Assembly: GCF_018691265.1 (NCBI RefSeq)
Contig: NW_024881327.1
Span: 27,538,464-27,602,463 of the forward strand
Direction of reading: 5' to 3'
Origin: Tyto alba
Lineage: Eukaryota; Chordata; Aves; Strigiformes; Tytonidae
Length of the DNA stretch: 64,000 nt
Both the position numbers and the translations under genes were made by a program. Below the pieces are notes generated by a model that was not told the origin of the DNA, searched no databases, and worked only from the letters and a program-made list of their open reading frames with translations. Below, in pieces: positions 1-10,908 of this stretch (position 1 is its first letter; every line of letters starts with the position of its first letter).

Positions 1-557
<557 letters not shown>

Positions 558-695
558 CTGTTGTAAATTCCACTCTCTTTGATACCATCTTGTAATCAAC
601 AATAGAAAATTGTGGGAGCTCGATGTTATTAACTCCTGTTACTGCTGACTCTCCTCCATTCCAGTAAAATTCAATATCATCAGTAGTGTATCCAT
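558..695 (-). CDS. GABRB1: GABRB1 exon 6: loops B, F and start of loop C
   Basis: This 138-bp exon lies between a CAG acceptor (698-696) and a GTAAGC donor. It encodes mature residues 157-203; the Tyr157 and Gly203 codons are split across its borders. [12 protein letters not shown] carries loop B positions Tyr157 and Thr160. The middle, with [12 protein letters not shown], is the variable loop [17 protein letters not shown] leads into Phe200 and Thr202 of loop C. This is the most paralog-informative exon in the window. Against human beta1 as I remember it, only Gly to Ser at 173, Lys to Asn at 180 and Lys to Arg at 197 differ, whereas beta2 and beta3 differ at many more sites. The frame is open and continuous with exons 5 and 7. 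Confidence 0.96.
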
Positions 696-1028
696 CTGAA
701 ACAGAGGCACAATTTGATTATTGATTTTTCTTTTCGTTTTACTACTTGTCTTAAATAGTTGTGGTTAAAGTGGAAGGAGCTGCCGTTAATCAGGAATTCA
801 GCCTTCTGTTGTGCGACATTTGTGTTATTCAGAAGCCACTTTAGCCTCCTCTGTACCCAGGGGGAAGCTTCTAGGTGTCAAAAGGGAGAAAACAGAAAAC
901 AAGAACAGAATTTAAGATTAAAGATCAATCTTTAGCTATCTCTAACACTATTACTATTAATTCAGGCTTGAGTTGGCCAATTTACCAACAGACTGATATA
1001 ACATCAGTGTTTGAGCACACTCAAACAG

Positions 1029-1575
1029 TGTGGTTTGAGCCTGGTCTGCAGCCAACCACCCTGCAGCCGCTCACCCACCTTCCCCCCACCCTGGGAGTGG
1101 GGGAGGGAATTGTAGGGGTAAAGGGAGACTTGCAGGTTGAGATAGAAACAGTTTAATAACGATAATAAAATTAAAGCAATGGCAGCAATAGAAAATATAA
1201 ACAGGCAACGCACAATATAATTGCTCACCACCCGCTGACCAATACCCAGCCCGTTCCCTGCTAGCCATCCCAAAATACCAAGATCCTGCAATCGCAATCC
1301 CAGAAGTGAGAGAGTGAGAGAGAAGAGAGAGAGAGACCCTTCCCGACCTCCCCTCCTCTATATAGTGAGCATGACGTTCCATGATATGGAATATTTCATC
1401 AGCTAATTTGGGTCTGGTGCTCTGGCCGTGCTCCCTCCCTGCTTCCTGTGCCCTTGTGCACGGGCAGGACACGAGGAGTTGGAGATTCCTTGAAATCTCA
1501 GTAGCAGCTGAAAACACAGCACTATTCTAGTTACCAAAAAAGAACATTAACTCTTTTCCAGACCAAACCAGGACA
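1029..1575 (-). mobile_element. solo LTR of an avian ERVL-like endogenous retrovirus (sense to GABRB1)
   Basis: On the minus strand the element opens with TGTCCTGGTTTGGTCTGG and AATAGTGCTGTGTTTT, hallmarks of a common avian LTR family. It continues through a TATA-like CTATATAGAGG (near 1355-1363) and a TATTGGTCAGCGGGTGG block. It closes with ATTAAACTGTTTCTATCTCA and GGTTGGCTGCAGACC. It ends near AAACCACA rather than the expected AAACCACGACA. The end on the low-coordinate side is therefore eroded, and I could not find an exact target-site duplication. No internal retroviral sequence adjoins it, so it is a solo LTR. Reading frames across it are not genes. It lies in the same direction as GABRB1, 333 bp upstream of exon 6. 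Borders are good to a few bases. Confidence 0.85.
1152..1157 (-). promoter_or_regulatory. ATTAAA polyadenylation-type signal in the sense LTR
   Basis: On the minus strand the LTR contains TTATTAAACTG, where AATAAA-type signals sit in this LTR family. It lies in the transcribed sense of GABRB1 between exons 5 and 6. Whether it is used is unknown. Confidence 0.4.
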
Positions 1576-3845
1576 ATCAACAAAATTTTTAAACTGTTTA
1601 GGAGGAGCTCTGACAGTAAAACCAGGCTCCGTTCCCAGGTTTGCATTTGATTTCCTATGCAGGCTGTCACAAAATACAATTTGGAGCCAGTGGAAGCAAA
1701 GATGATTCTAGAAGAAGTCAGGTGCCTGTACCTGACAATGCCTGTCAGAGCTGTAGGTATCCCTTTGATATTCATGCAGCATTTTATATTTTAAGTAGAT
1801 GATGCAGTCTTTGATCGTCTGTTATCATAGGACTATTTCCTTTTGACTTTAAAACTAACATGTTTCTTCTCTTTCCTTTTCACAGCAATGTTTATAATTT
1901 AATTAAAAATTAATTTGCCATTGGGAATGTTAACATTATTGTTACCGTTTTCAAAACCATTTTGATTAAACTCAAAAATGACTGAGTATCAAAAAAAACC
2001 CTCATAATTTATGACATTTTTGAACTAATACTTAAACTGGTTCCAATTTACTGCATTTTACTACTTTCTCCAGATATCTACCAAAGGAGAGAACAACATC
2101 TTATCTATTTTTAGACTTTTCCTTCAGGTGTTGTATTTAATCAGGTTTAAATCACATAACACAGATCAAATAAAAACATGTGTTTGAACTCAAAGCTTTA
2201 GAAAACTTGATAGTAGTTTTGCCAGCTGAACCAACCGTAGCATCAGAAGCCTCTACAGAGTTAGAACTTACCCTTTCATATGCACCGGTAATGCAGTTTC
2301 TAGCTAGGGAAATTATTCTTGAGATGCCTTTTCCTATAATGGTGTCTGGTAACAGCCTCATCTCTGGAAGGCTGACCACATGCAGACCGGGTCCATAGTT
2401 TCCCTGGTGACAATCAGAGAAGCTCTCACAACTTGCTGCCAGGCTCAGGGGACTGCTTGGAAAGTCTGCAGTTATTGAACAGATACCTTTTGATGCAAAC
2501 ACACAGTGACAGGCTGAACAAGGTTAAGTGTTCACATATCTTATTTGTGAACTGCTCAGTGCCATGGTTTGTGAACTATCTGAATTGCTCCTGAAGCTGT
2601 ACTAACCTGTGTAATATGGATCGCTGCTGTTTGCTTAAAACTGTGTTTCCCATTACTTATGCTAACTTTTTTTTTTAAATGTACCATCGCAGGGCTGTCA
2701 CACAAGGCACTCTGAATGGCTGGTTTTAGTTCCTTCCAGGTAGAAGCCAAAAGCTTTTCACTGCAAAAGGTCAAGGTAGCTGCTTGGTAGAGGGACTTCA
2801 GTAGCCGCTTTAAAAGCATTGCACACAAACCATGGCGCCAACATGAGCCACACGTAGGGTGTAATACAGAATGATTGAAGGAGGGAAGGAAGACTGCTAA
2901 ATCAGTTTAGAAGGCCAAGACTAAGATTGTAATGGAAGTTTTAACTTCATTTTCTTTCAAATCTATATTATAAAAAATATCTCTTGAACGTTTTCCCTGT
3001 TTAAAAAAGATGGCACAAACCAGAAGAAATGGTAAACTGTCATCTCATACTGAAAGGGTATTGATCATGTGTAGACTCAATACCACACAGATATCCTCTA
3101 CATGAGGTAACACTCATAGCTATTTCTTTGGCTTTAGGGGCTAGAATAAAAGACAAAGGTGCATCACTACCTAAATGTTGCACAGGTACTTGCTGCAAAG
3201 TCACAGGTGAAGGTTTAGATGTGAGAATCCTGGGTTCTGCTTCAGGGTTTGGAAGAAAATGGTGAACCTGATTCTTCTGTTCTGTGCCATCATCACCTGG
3301 GGCCATTCTCACACCCCTCCCTCCAATTTTGCTCCGATTGTGCTGCTTCCTTGGCTGATGCACATGGGCTGGGACCCAGGGCAGAGAAAGGAGCGGTCTC
3401 CAGTCCTCAGCAAGTCCTGAGTTTATTTGCAGTTTCCTTAGGCAGCCTCTGCCAGCCTCTCTGTAGTTCCTCTGCCTTCTTGACAAAAGAGGGAATAGTT
3501 TGGGCACCTTATTACAGATAAAATTCCCTTCCCCAAAGGTGCAATACTGTAGATTTAGTTCTTAAAACCACAATGGTACCAAATGAAGACCTGGGATATC
3601 ACAGGGCAGATTTCAAAAAGAAAACAGGCACAACTTCCTACAAAAGGGTTGCACACGTACAGTGTGTGGTGATGCTGGACCTTCTCAAAACCAGGTTACA
3701 GGAATTTTATAATGTAGGCAAATGTGATTTTCACTAGAATTGAAAAGATTTCTTTGACTTTGGTTACTAAATGAAAAGTAGAACTACAAGGTTATAGAGT
3801 CAACTGAGCAAAAGCAAGAACCTTGCATGGAACATTTCAGCTGAT

Positions 3846-3985
3846 GAGAAGCCATCGCTGCTGGCAGGCCGTCTTTAACCTTTACAAATCTAAAAAAGAC
3901 TTCAAAATGCTACAGAAATACTACTAGTGTGTGCTACCACTGTTTCTAATACGTTGATTTGTTCCTTGAATTTACTCTGGTTAAA
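3846..3985 (+). repeat. possible diverged copy A of an unidentified old repeat
   Basis: By eye it aligns to 4560-4705. Shared blocks are CTTTAAC(C/A)TTTACAA and TCTAA(T/C)A(C/T)G(T/C)TGAT(T/C)TGTTC, in the same order and with similar spacing. I do not recognise the family. Borders are approximate. Confidence 0.35.
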
Positions 3986-4559
3986 AGTGGGGGAAATGAT
4001 GAGAAAGGGGTAGTGATGTTTTTCAGTCAGAAGCATTCATATTTATTAACTCTCTTAGAAGAGTAATTGAGCAGGAACATTATCCTATGGTTTTATATAG
4101 AGAGAACCTCAGTACAATCATGATTTCCTTGACAGTCATTGTAATAACTCTGCTAGACACTAACAAGGTGTAAACTCTCACCAGGCAGTCCATTCCCTGA
4201 TGCGAGATGATTTTTGTTGTGTGATGCCCTTCATTATGTGCTTTGCACATTGTTTTAGGTGTGTGAGAGGCATTGCTTTTATGGCTGACTATGACTCACA
4301 GGTGCAGGGCTTGGAGGCTTTCATCTTCCGCAGGCATTCACATTGTTTTTTGCTTTCCAAACTAGCAAACTCGAGAGGAACACTGTTGGCTGTGGTTTAA
4401 AAACTGGAACTGATCTCAGCTCTGAACAGTTAGCAGAGGACAGATCACTCCCTCTTTTTGAAGTGCATAGTGCCTTCAAGTGAGGAGCAGTAGTGATGTA
4501 AATTAGGAAACATTCAGTGTGAGGCTGCACTAGCTTCTGGCTAGCAGGCAATGATAAAC

Positions 4560-4705
4560 TCTCATTTCTGGCAGCAGATGCCTTTAACATTTACAATGGA
4601 AGAAAAGCTGTTTCAGTGATAGAAAAAGTGGGTCTAGTCTGTACAGTGGCCAGCTCTAACATGCTGATCTGTTCACTAAACTTATCTGTACTTCCCAGGT
4701 ATTCC
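4560..4705 (+). repeat. possible diverged copy B of an unidentified old repeat
   Basis: Partner of the segment near 3846-3985, separated from it by about 570 bp. The match is ordered but has many substitutions and small gaps, so it would have to be an old event. Confidence 0.35.
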
Positions 4706-5029
4706 CTCAGCAGCTTTTTTTCTGTGTGATCTTTTTCCCTCCGCGTACATATCCGTGTCACTGCTTTAAAGGGATGCCTCTGCTTTTGTGACAGAGAGCA
4801 GTGCTTAAAACTGGACATTCATGTCTGAACACAGATTTCATAGAAGCCAAATACTGGGAACCTGAAATATTTCAATTACGTTCGAGAGTGGGTGTGACTT
4901 TAACTACAGATGTCTAGAATTACTTCCCCAAACAGTTAAGACCGTAACATTAACGACATTTAGCTGATTTAATACCATGAGTTAATCTCATTCAATTATG
5001 CCTGTTCCCTAAAAATCAGAATTGGCTTC

Positions 5030-5560
5030 TGCGTGCAGGACCTGCCTGTGGCCGAGGTCCACCGCCGCTCCCAGGGCACGCATGGGCGGCTCGGAGGGGC
5101 CGCGGGTGGGTAGTGGGCTCCCCCAGCGCCGCCTGTCCCCACGCCAGCGCGGCCCAGCAGCGGCCCAGCAGCGGCCCAGCGCGGCCCAGCAGCGGCCCAG
5201 CAGCGGCCCAGCAGCGGCCCAGCGCGGCCCAGCAGCGGCCCAGCAGCGGCCCAGCGCGGCCCAGCAGCGGCCACGGGATGGCGCCCACGCTCCGCGGCGG
5301 CGGCCGGTCCGGAGCGCTGCCCACAGTCCCCAGCCCGCTGCCGCCGCCGGCCGCCCCGCGTCGGGCCTCGGCCCCGGGGCCAGCGTGGCTCGCCGGGCCC
5401 CAGACGTGGTGTCCCGGAGGGGTTACGCCTGTTCCCGAATCTAGCCGGGCAGCAGTTGGTACCCGTTAGAGGAGAGACCCCGGAGCACGATGTGCGCCGG
5501 GTTGCTTAATGTAAGCGGCTGTGTTTAATGGGCGGACTTCACACGGAGGCTGCGTTGGGG
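5030..5560. promoter_or_regulatory. CpG island inside intron 5 (candidate unannotated promoter)
   Basis: Composition jumps abruptly from AT-rich intron to about 500 bp of very GC-rich DNA with roughly 60 CpG dinucleotides by hand count, then falls back. CpG sites normally decay in methylated bird DNA, so this density suggests a segment kept unmethylated in the germ line, typical of promoters. Several GGCGG/CCGCC (Sp1-type) boxes are present, for example around 5294-5303 and 5340-5350; I see no TATA box. Long open frames on both strands (for example 5022-5444 plus and 5016-5324 minus) come from the stop-poor repeat inside it and are not convincing genes. It could alternatively be a GC-rich repeat expansion with no promoter function. 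Confidence 0.55.
5149..5266 (+). repeat. GC-rich minisatellite, 11 units of 10-11 bp
   Basis: Eleven uninterrupted units occur in two forms, A = GCGGCCCAGCA and B = GCGGCCCAGC, in the order AAB AAAB AAB A, 118 bp in all. A degenerate twelfth unit (GCGGCCACGGG) follows. Apart from the one-base length difference the units are identical, so the array is recent or homogenised. On the minus strand it gives regularly spaced GGG runs with 7-8 nt loops. There are no spacers, so it is not a CRISPR array. Confidence 0.95.
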
Positions 5561-7689
5561 TTTAGATGTATTTGCTCGGTGTTTGTGGAGCAAACGTGGC
5601 CTGATTTCTGGGCTGACATCCCTAGCAGTCTAGCCCACTTAATGAAACAATTTTCCCAGGATTTCTGTGTGTGATTTTGTTGACCTAAATAAATTATTGC
5701 TGCCTTTTTTTTTTTTTTTTTTTAAATTAATAAAGTTCCCATGAAAATGATTTGATCTATTTAAGCCTTTGATTGCTTGCTAGATTCTTTTTCAGATTCA
5801 AAAACATTAAAATGTGTTTAAATGCTCAGCTTAAGATATTAAACTTCTGCTCCCTAGAAAATAACGTCTAGAAATGCTAATATGGTCCTTGAATTGCCAA
5901 CACTTCATTTTTTTTTTTTTTTTTTTTTTTCCTTCCAGACCAGCAGCTGAGATTTAAGTGAGAACACTTAGGCAGAAGTGCCACAGATCTAAAAAGTAAC
6001 TAGATTCAAGCACGGCAAGAAATAGGTTATGTATAAATCTTGCTGTTCACAGAAAAAAATATTTTAGAAATGTTGCTGACTTCGTGATATAGCTGAGGTT
6101 AACAGTGTATTAGATGTTAATGTCACCAGGCTGTTTTATTTTACACCACGGCACTTACCCTCTCAAATACCTCTGGGATAAATAAAGATCTGTATTACAT
6201 TAACATAACAAAGTCATGGTTCTACTGTTATTACCAATTCCACAGAGATGTCCAAATGGACCCCCATTTTCCTTCTGATTCTCCAGTGTAGGCAACTCCA
6301 AAACACTCAGCAACAGGGTCTCTGCCTTAGGGATCTGAGTCTAAATAAGGCATTTTAAAAGAGTATTTTCACTCTGTGGACCCCAAATCGTTTGGCCTTG
6401 TGTAAGGGTACGAGGCTGAAACCCAACCCTCTTCCATCACTACTGGATTGTCCCTTTCCTAACAGCTTAGTCTTTGTTGCTGAATGTATTCTTACAATAT
6501 AATTTTTCTTATTTAGCACAGTTACTATTCTTATGACTGTGTACAAACAGGAAGATAAAGCATTTCTTCTGTATACCGCCGAGGTGATCCATACAGTGGT
6601 AAATTTATTGTACTATTTCAACTTAAACCCAACATGTGAACACTGCAGATCTGAAGATGTGTTTTGCAAAGCAATGCCACTAGTTAACATTGTGGTGGTA
6701 GAATTGCCTGAAAAGGCTCCTTGCCAGGTGTGTTCAGGTGGGTGTTTGTATCTATAAGTGAGTTTTTTTTTTTTTTCACTGAGAAATACTTCCTATAGGC
6801 AGATGGCAGACTGTAACTGGGGATATGAGTCAGAATTTAGCCTAAGCAATACTGACCCACATGAAAACTTGCTTAGACTGCTAGAGTACTACAAATTGTC
6901 AGTTATTTAAGAAGGTTTCACAAATAAAAATAGATTTAACGTATGGGGCAATCTGTTCCATCCCAGTTGGAGCATCACTTCCTATCCATTAGAAACAGAA
7001 AAGAAATGTTATTACAGCATAAAGTCACTCTTGCAACATCCTAATCTAGTTCAGATAGAGAATTATAACCTTGCCTTACAGTGAATATACCTTTAATATT
7101 GTTTCATTGTTACTTGTTATCATTTTTTGCCTCTAACTTTTTAAATCTCATTTGCCAGTGAGAATTGATACAAGGTTGAAAGGCCTTTGGGAGAGGAATT
7201 GTTTGGTTTTGCTTAATATCTCTTTAATGACTAACACAGCAGGGCTTCTTAGTATCACTGTAATCTCACTAGATGGAAACATTGAAGGTTTCTGGATAAG
7301 TAGTCAGACTTTTACTGAAAATGCCTTACCGGTTTATTTGTTTGCTTCAACTGGATTATGCCTGTGATGTAAAAGGACCTACTGAGCCTAAAATAAATAT
7401 AATGCAGTGCATAATCAGAAATACACATTAATATGTTTTATCTAGCATGGCTTTCATGTGCAAGAGTACCTCTTATAAGGCATACTTGTATTTTTATTTT
7501 TTTCCCATTCACTTGTAAGTGTTTCATTCTCATTAGCTATTAAAAAAAACAAACCAAGGAATTATTAGGAAAGGAAAGGAGAACAAATGCAAAATTCTTT
7601 GTTTGCATTTTCATATGCTTTCCAATACATATGCTATTTCTTTACTATTATATGCAGTTTTCTCTCTTTCCCAAAAATAGTTGTGAGCT
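5561..7689. other. intronic sequence with poly-T tracts, no gene
   Basis: T runs occur at 5705-5723 and 5908-5930. The second is followed by CCTTCCAG, which on the plus strand resembles a splice acceptor (ends at 5938). The open frames here are short and carry no recognisable domain. Confidence 0.6.
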
Positions 7690-8240
7690 ACAAAGAAGGG
7701 CCATGGAGATGATTAAGGACAGACTTGCTTCCATTGAAGGAAGGACTGACTGAGTCATGATTCTTCAGCTTGGAGGTAAGCTGGCTGAGGGAATGTTATG
7801 ACAAAAGTCTGTAAGATCCTAAGTTGCATGGTAAACTTGAGCAGGGCATGATTATTCACAATCCCTCACATTTCTAGACTAAGAAAGCGATAAATTGTAT
7901 GTCTAGTGGCTAGTTTGAAAGAAATAAAGGCAAATACAATGTACAGATAAACTGCAGAATTCAGTGCACAAGGTGATGTGAGTGTCAGAAGTTTATACTT
8001 GTTTAGAAGCTATCATATATTCATAGAATAAAAATCTATTCAGGTTATTCAACACAGTGATACTATTTCTGATTTAGGGTAGCAAAGTGCAGAACACTTA
8101 CTGGAGGAGTTTACTGGGGAAATATCAGCATGTATATCCTATGTTGGGTTCTAGCTTCATATATATGTGCTGCTGGCCACTGTCAGAGAGAAGATGATGT
8201 GTGAGATAGATATTTGATCTGAGTCTGATGTTGAGAGCCT
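7690..8240 (+). mobile_element. ancient CR1 LINE 3' region, strongly diverged
   Basis: The segment follows the order of an old amniote CR1 3' end despite many changes. GAGATGATTAAGG comes first, then a degraded CTTCAGCTTGGAG, GTAAGATC and ATTATTCACAATCCCTCACA. Next come AAATAAAGGCAAATAC, CTGCAGAATTCAGTGCACAA and finally CTGCTGGCCACTGTCAGAGA. The last block marks the 3' UTR of ancient CR1 copies. All reading frames are broken. This looks far older than the copy near 42 kb. Confidence 0.7.
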
Positions 8241-10850
8241 CTGACTCTATACATCCTTGTGTAATTCCTGTAAATTAAATTGAAATTAGAAAACCTTGTT
8301 CATGCCCATGTCACTGAAAACTCAGAGGTCTCTTATATGCAAATGTTTAGTGAGCAGTGCCAGTGATTTAACTTTGAAGTTGAGACATTTTGATGACCTG
8401 TAGTCTCAAAATTAGCAGCAATGATACTGCTTTTTTGACTTTTCTGACAAAGCAAGTGTGCAGCATGAGCTCCTGGCTAGTGTCTTCTTGTGCAGACTAG
8501 ATACTTGCGTATCTTGCGATACTTACACAACTGCTGTTAACAGATCAGCTCTGATAAGCAGAGCCATCATACATCAGTTTTTACAGACCTTTAGCTAGTT
8601 TCTCATAATCTAGTTTGAGTGGCTTTGAAGCATGAAGTTTTAAAGTGGTACTTTAGTTACTTTCGTAGTTACAACTGCTGAAGAACTGTTTGTTCAACTG
8701 CCTCCATGTTTCTCGCTTCTTTGAATCCTCTTCTCCTGTGGGGTTGAAACCAGCAAAGTTCTGAAGTCATGCTGTTGTGTTCTTGTCTAAAGGCTAGACA
8801 CAGCAATCAGGGAAGAGGCTATGCATGAGGAGATTAACCCCAATAGTTTCCTTGTCTTGCATTCAGGTTCACTTGTTGCTGGTACCAGACTGTCCTTGGG
8901 AGTTTGGAGCTGGGAAGAGAAGGCTTGTTTCTTTCCAGCAGCAAGTGTCAGAAATCTCAGTTGTCTTCTCTTGCTTTTGTTCTGAGACGCCTTTTCCCTG
9001 AATCTGTTTTGAGCTTTCTCCTTCTCCCTTTCTTCTTCTCCTTTTGAATGGACACTTAGACTGGGTACCAGCTGTATCTCAATCTGCAGAAAGTTGAACC
9101 AAAGATCCTGACCTCTTCTGGTGAGGTCTGCTTGTTTTTTCCCCCCTCTTTCTTCTTAACTTCTACCTTTCATTCCCCCCTTGTTTGATGAGGAGGGAAA
9201 AAAAATCAATTTTCAGGAGCATCAAAATGCAGTCCACAAATTGTTTCTACTCCAATCCTGGCAGCACAGGCTGGGAGTGCTTGACTTGGGATGAGAGACC
9301 TCAGCGTGTCAAGAGAGACCTGACCTCTCCTGAAAGCCCAGTGTTGCAGTCCCTCACCTCTTTTGGTAACTCAAAGGACTTCCACACCTCCACACAAACC
9401 AGGCTAAGGTAACTTGCTTGCAGTGCTGCCAGGAGCACATTTTATGTAGAGTTTATAAGGCTGATGCAAATCACTCTTTTCACCCTTCAGTTTCCTCATC
9501 TTTCTTTCTCATCTGTAGCTGCTGTACAATAGATGGCTATCCCAGACTGAGCCATAATCTTGGAAGTTTTTCCTGATTCGAGTTGCTTTACAAAGTTAAA
9601 AAGAGAAAAACACTATTTATAAGCACATTATGTAAACTTTAGCAACAGAGGTCCAGCTGCTTAGCATTCAATTAATTTAGTTCAGTCAATATTGCATGGT
9701 ACATAGTTTTGTCTGCTTGTATTGTAAACACATCTTGCCCTTGAGCACTTACTTCATTTGACTAATTAAGATCTACATCTAAGTGCTCTCATTTAGTTGC
9801 CAGGCACACTTCCCCAATTTTAGATACAGCTGTTGTGCTCAGTGAAAAAGGCATTTGAAATCCAGGTCCATCTGTTTTGTGTTCCAGTGTGTCAAGCCAA
9901 AACCTGCTCTTGTTTAAGGCAGTAGGATCTCTGTTTTCAACAGGACTTGGACTGCAGATGAATCCGGACTTGTTGTGTTTCTTACTTATGCCAGCATGAC
10001 TTATGCAAGTACACCTTATGTTTCTATGCAATATTGTGTTCTCCTGTCTGAGATGGTGAAAATCCTTTTAAAATTTTAATTACTTAATTCAGGTATGTAA
10101 ATTTTTTAGAGAGGTAAATATGGAGGCAAGTACAAGGCCACTGTACTTGGGCTTTTTAGATAAACAAAGAGAATGAAGTTTTCATGGTGGTCTCACTCAC
10201 TGTTCTGACTATATAAGTAATTTTTAATTCATGAACTATTGTAGAAAGATTTAAAGTTATGCTGAGCTACCTGGAAATTTTCATTCAGACAAAATTAAGA
10301 ATAATTGAGTGAAAAAAAGTACTTTTATAAACAAAACTAATTTCAAATAAAAATACCAACTATTCTGACTTTTGAAAATTAAATATTGACCCTTTTAAAT
10401 AATAGATTTTACAATGCACATGTATTGTGCATGTATTACACTTTTTCTGCATGCATATTTTAAAAATTTACCTCTGCTAAGGCACTGAGATAAGCCAGTA
10501 TCATTTTACACCATGATACATGCTGCAGTTCACAGCTGGGCTAAGCAGTGCAAGCTACCAGCATTTTTTGGGCGACCTGTGTTGCTGAGACTGTATTTGT
10601 GCTAGCAATGATTAGGACTGGAATAGCAAAACTGCAGTAGAAAATAGCAAAATTCCATTACTACTAAGCAAATAGACATCACTTTTCATCCATAGACTTT
10701 AATACTATACAGAATCAATCCATCTTCATTTTGTAGGTAGATCTGAAGTGCGTGAAGTGGAAGTATAGAAGGAATATAGCATACTTTACCAACATGTTGT
10801 GTTACTAATTTCACATTGGCAAATCAATGATAAGGTATGTAAAGACGGGT

Positions 10851-10908
10851 ATGTAGAGAAATGTTAGGGCAATCACACCATGTAGAGAAATGTTAGGGCA
10901 ATCACACC
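10851..10908 (+). repeat. exact tandem duplication, 2 x 29 bp
   Basis: Two identical 29-bp units (each starting ATGTAGAGAAATG and ending AATCACACC) lie directly head to tail. Perfect identity suggests a recent slippage event or a very local assembly artefact. Confidence 0.95.

Larger units (their letters stand above)
1576..5020. other. intronic sequence, no gene; one possible diverged duplicate pair
   Basis: AT-rich intron. Open frames here, for example on the minus strand at 3040-3507, show no recognisable domain or codon signature. Two segments, about 3846-3985 and 4560-4705, look like diverged copies of one old repeat and are listed separately. Confidence 0.6.

Noticed and set aside
1004..1517. 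Minus-strand frames of 97 and 148 codons
   Set aside because: They fall inside the solo LTR and do not match retroviral proteins.
3040..3507. 155-codon minus-strand frame
   Set aside because: No start context, no domain and no splice logic linking it to GABRB1; composition is like the intron around it.
5149..5266. Regular repeats resembling a CRISPR array
   Set aside because: Units are contiguous with no spacers, and the genome is vertebrate. It is a minisatellite.
5016..5469. Long open frames on both strands (up to 140 codons) over the CpG island
   Set aside because: The 10/11-bp GC-rich repeat lacks stop codons in several frames on both strands. The translations are low-complexity QQRPSSGPAA-type strings with no domain.
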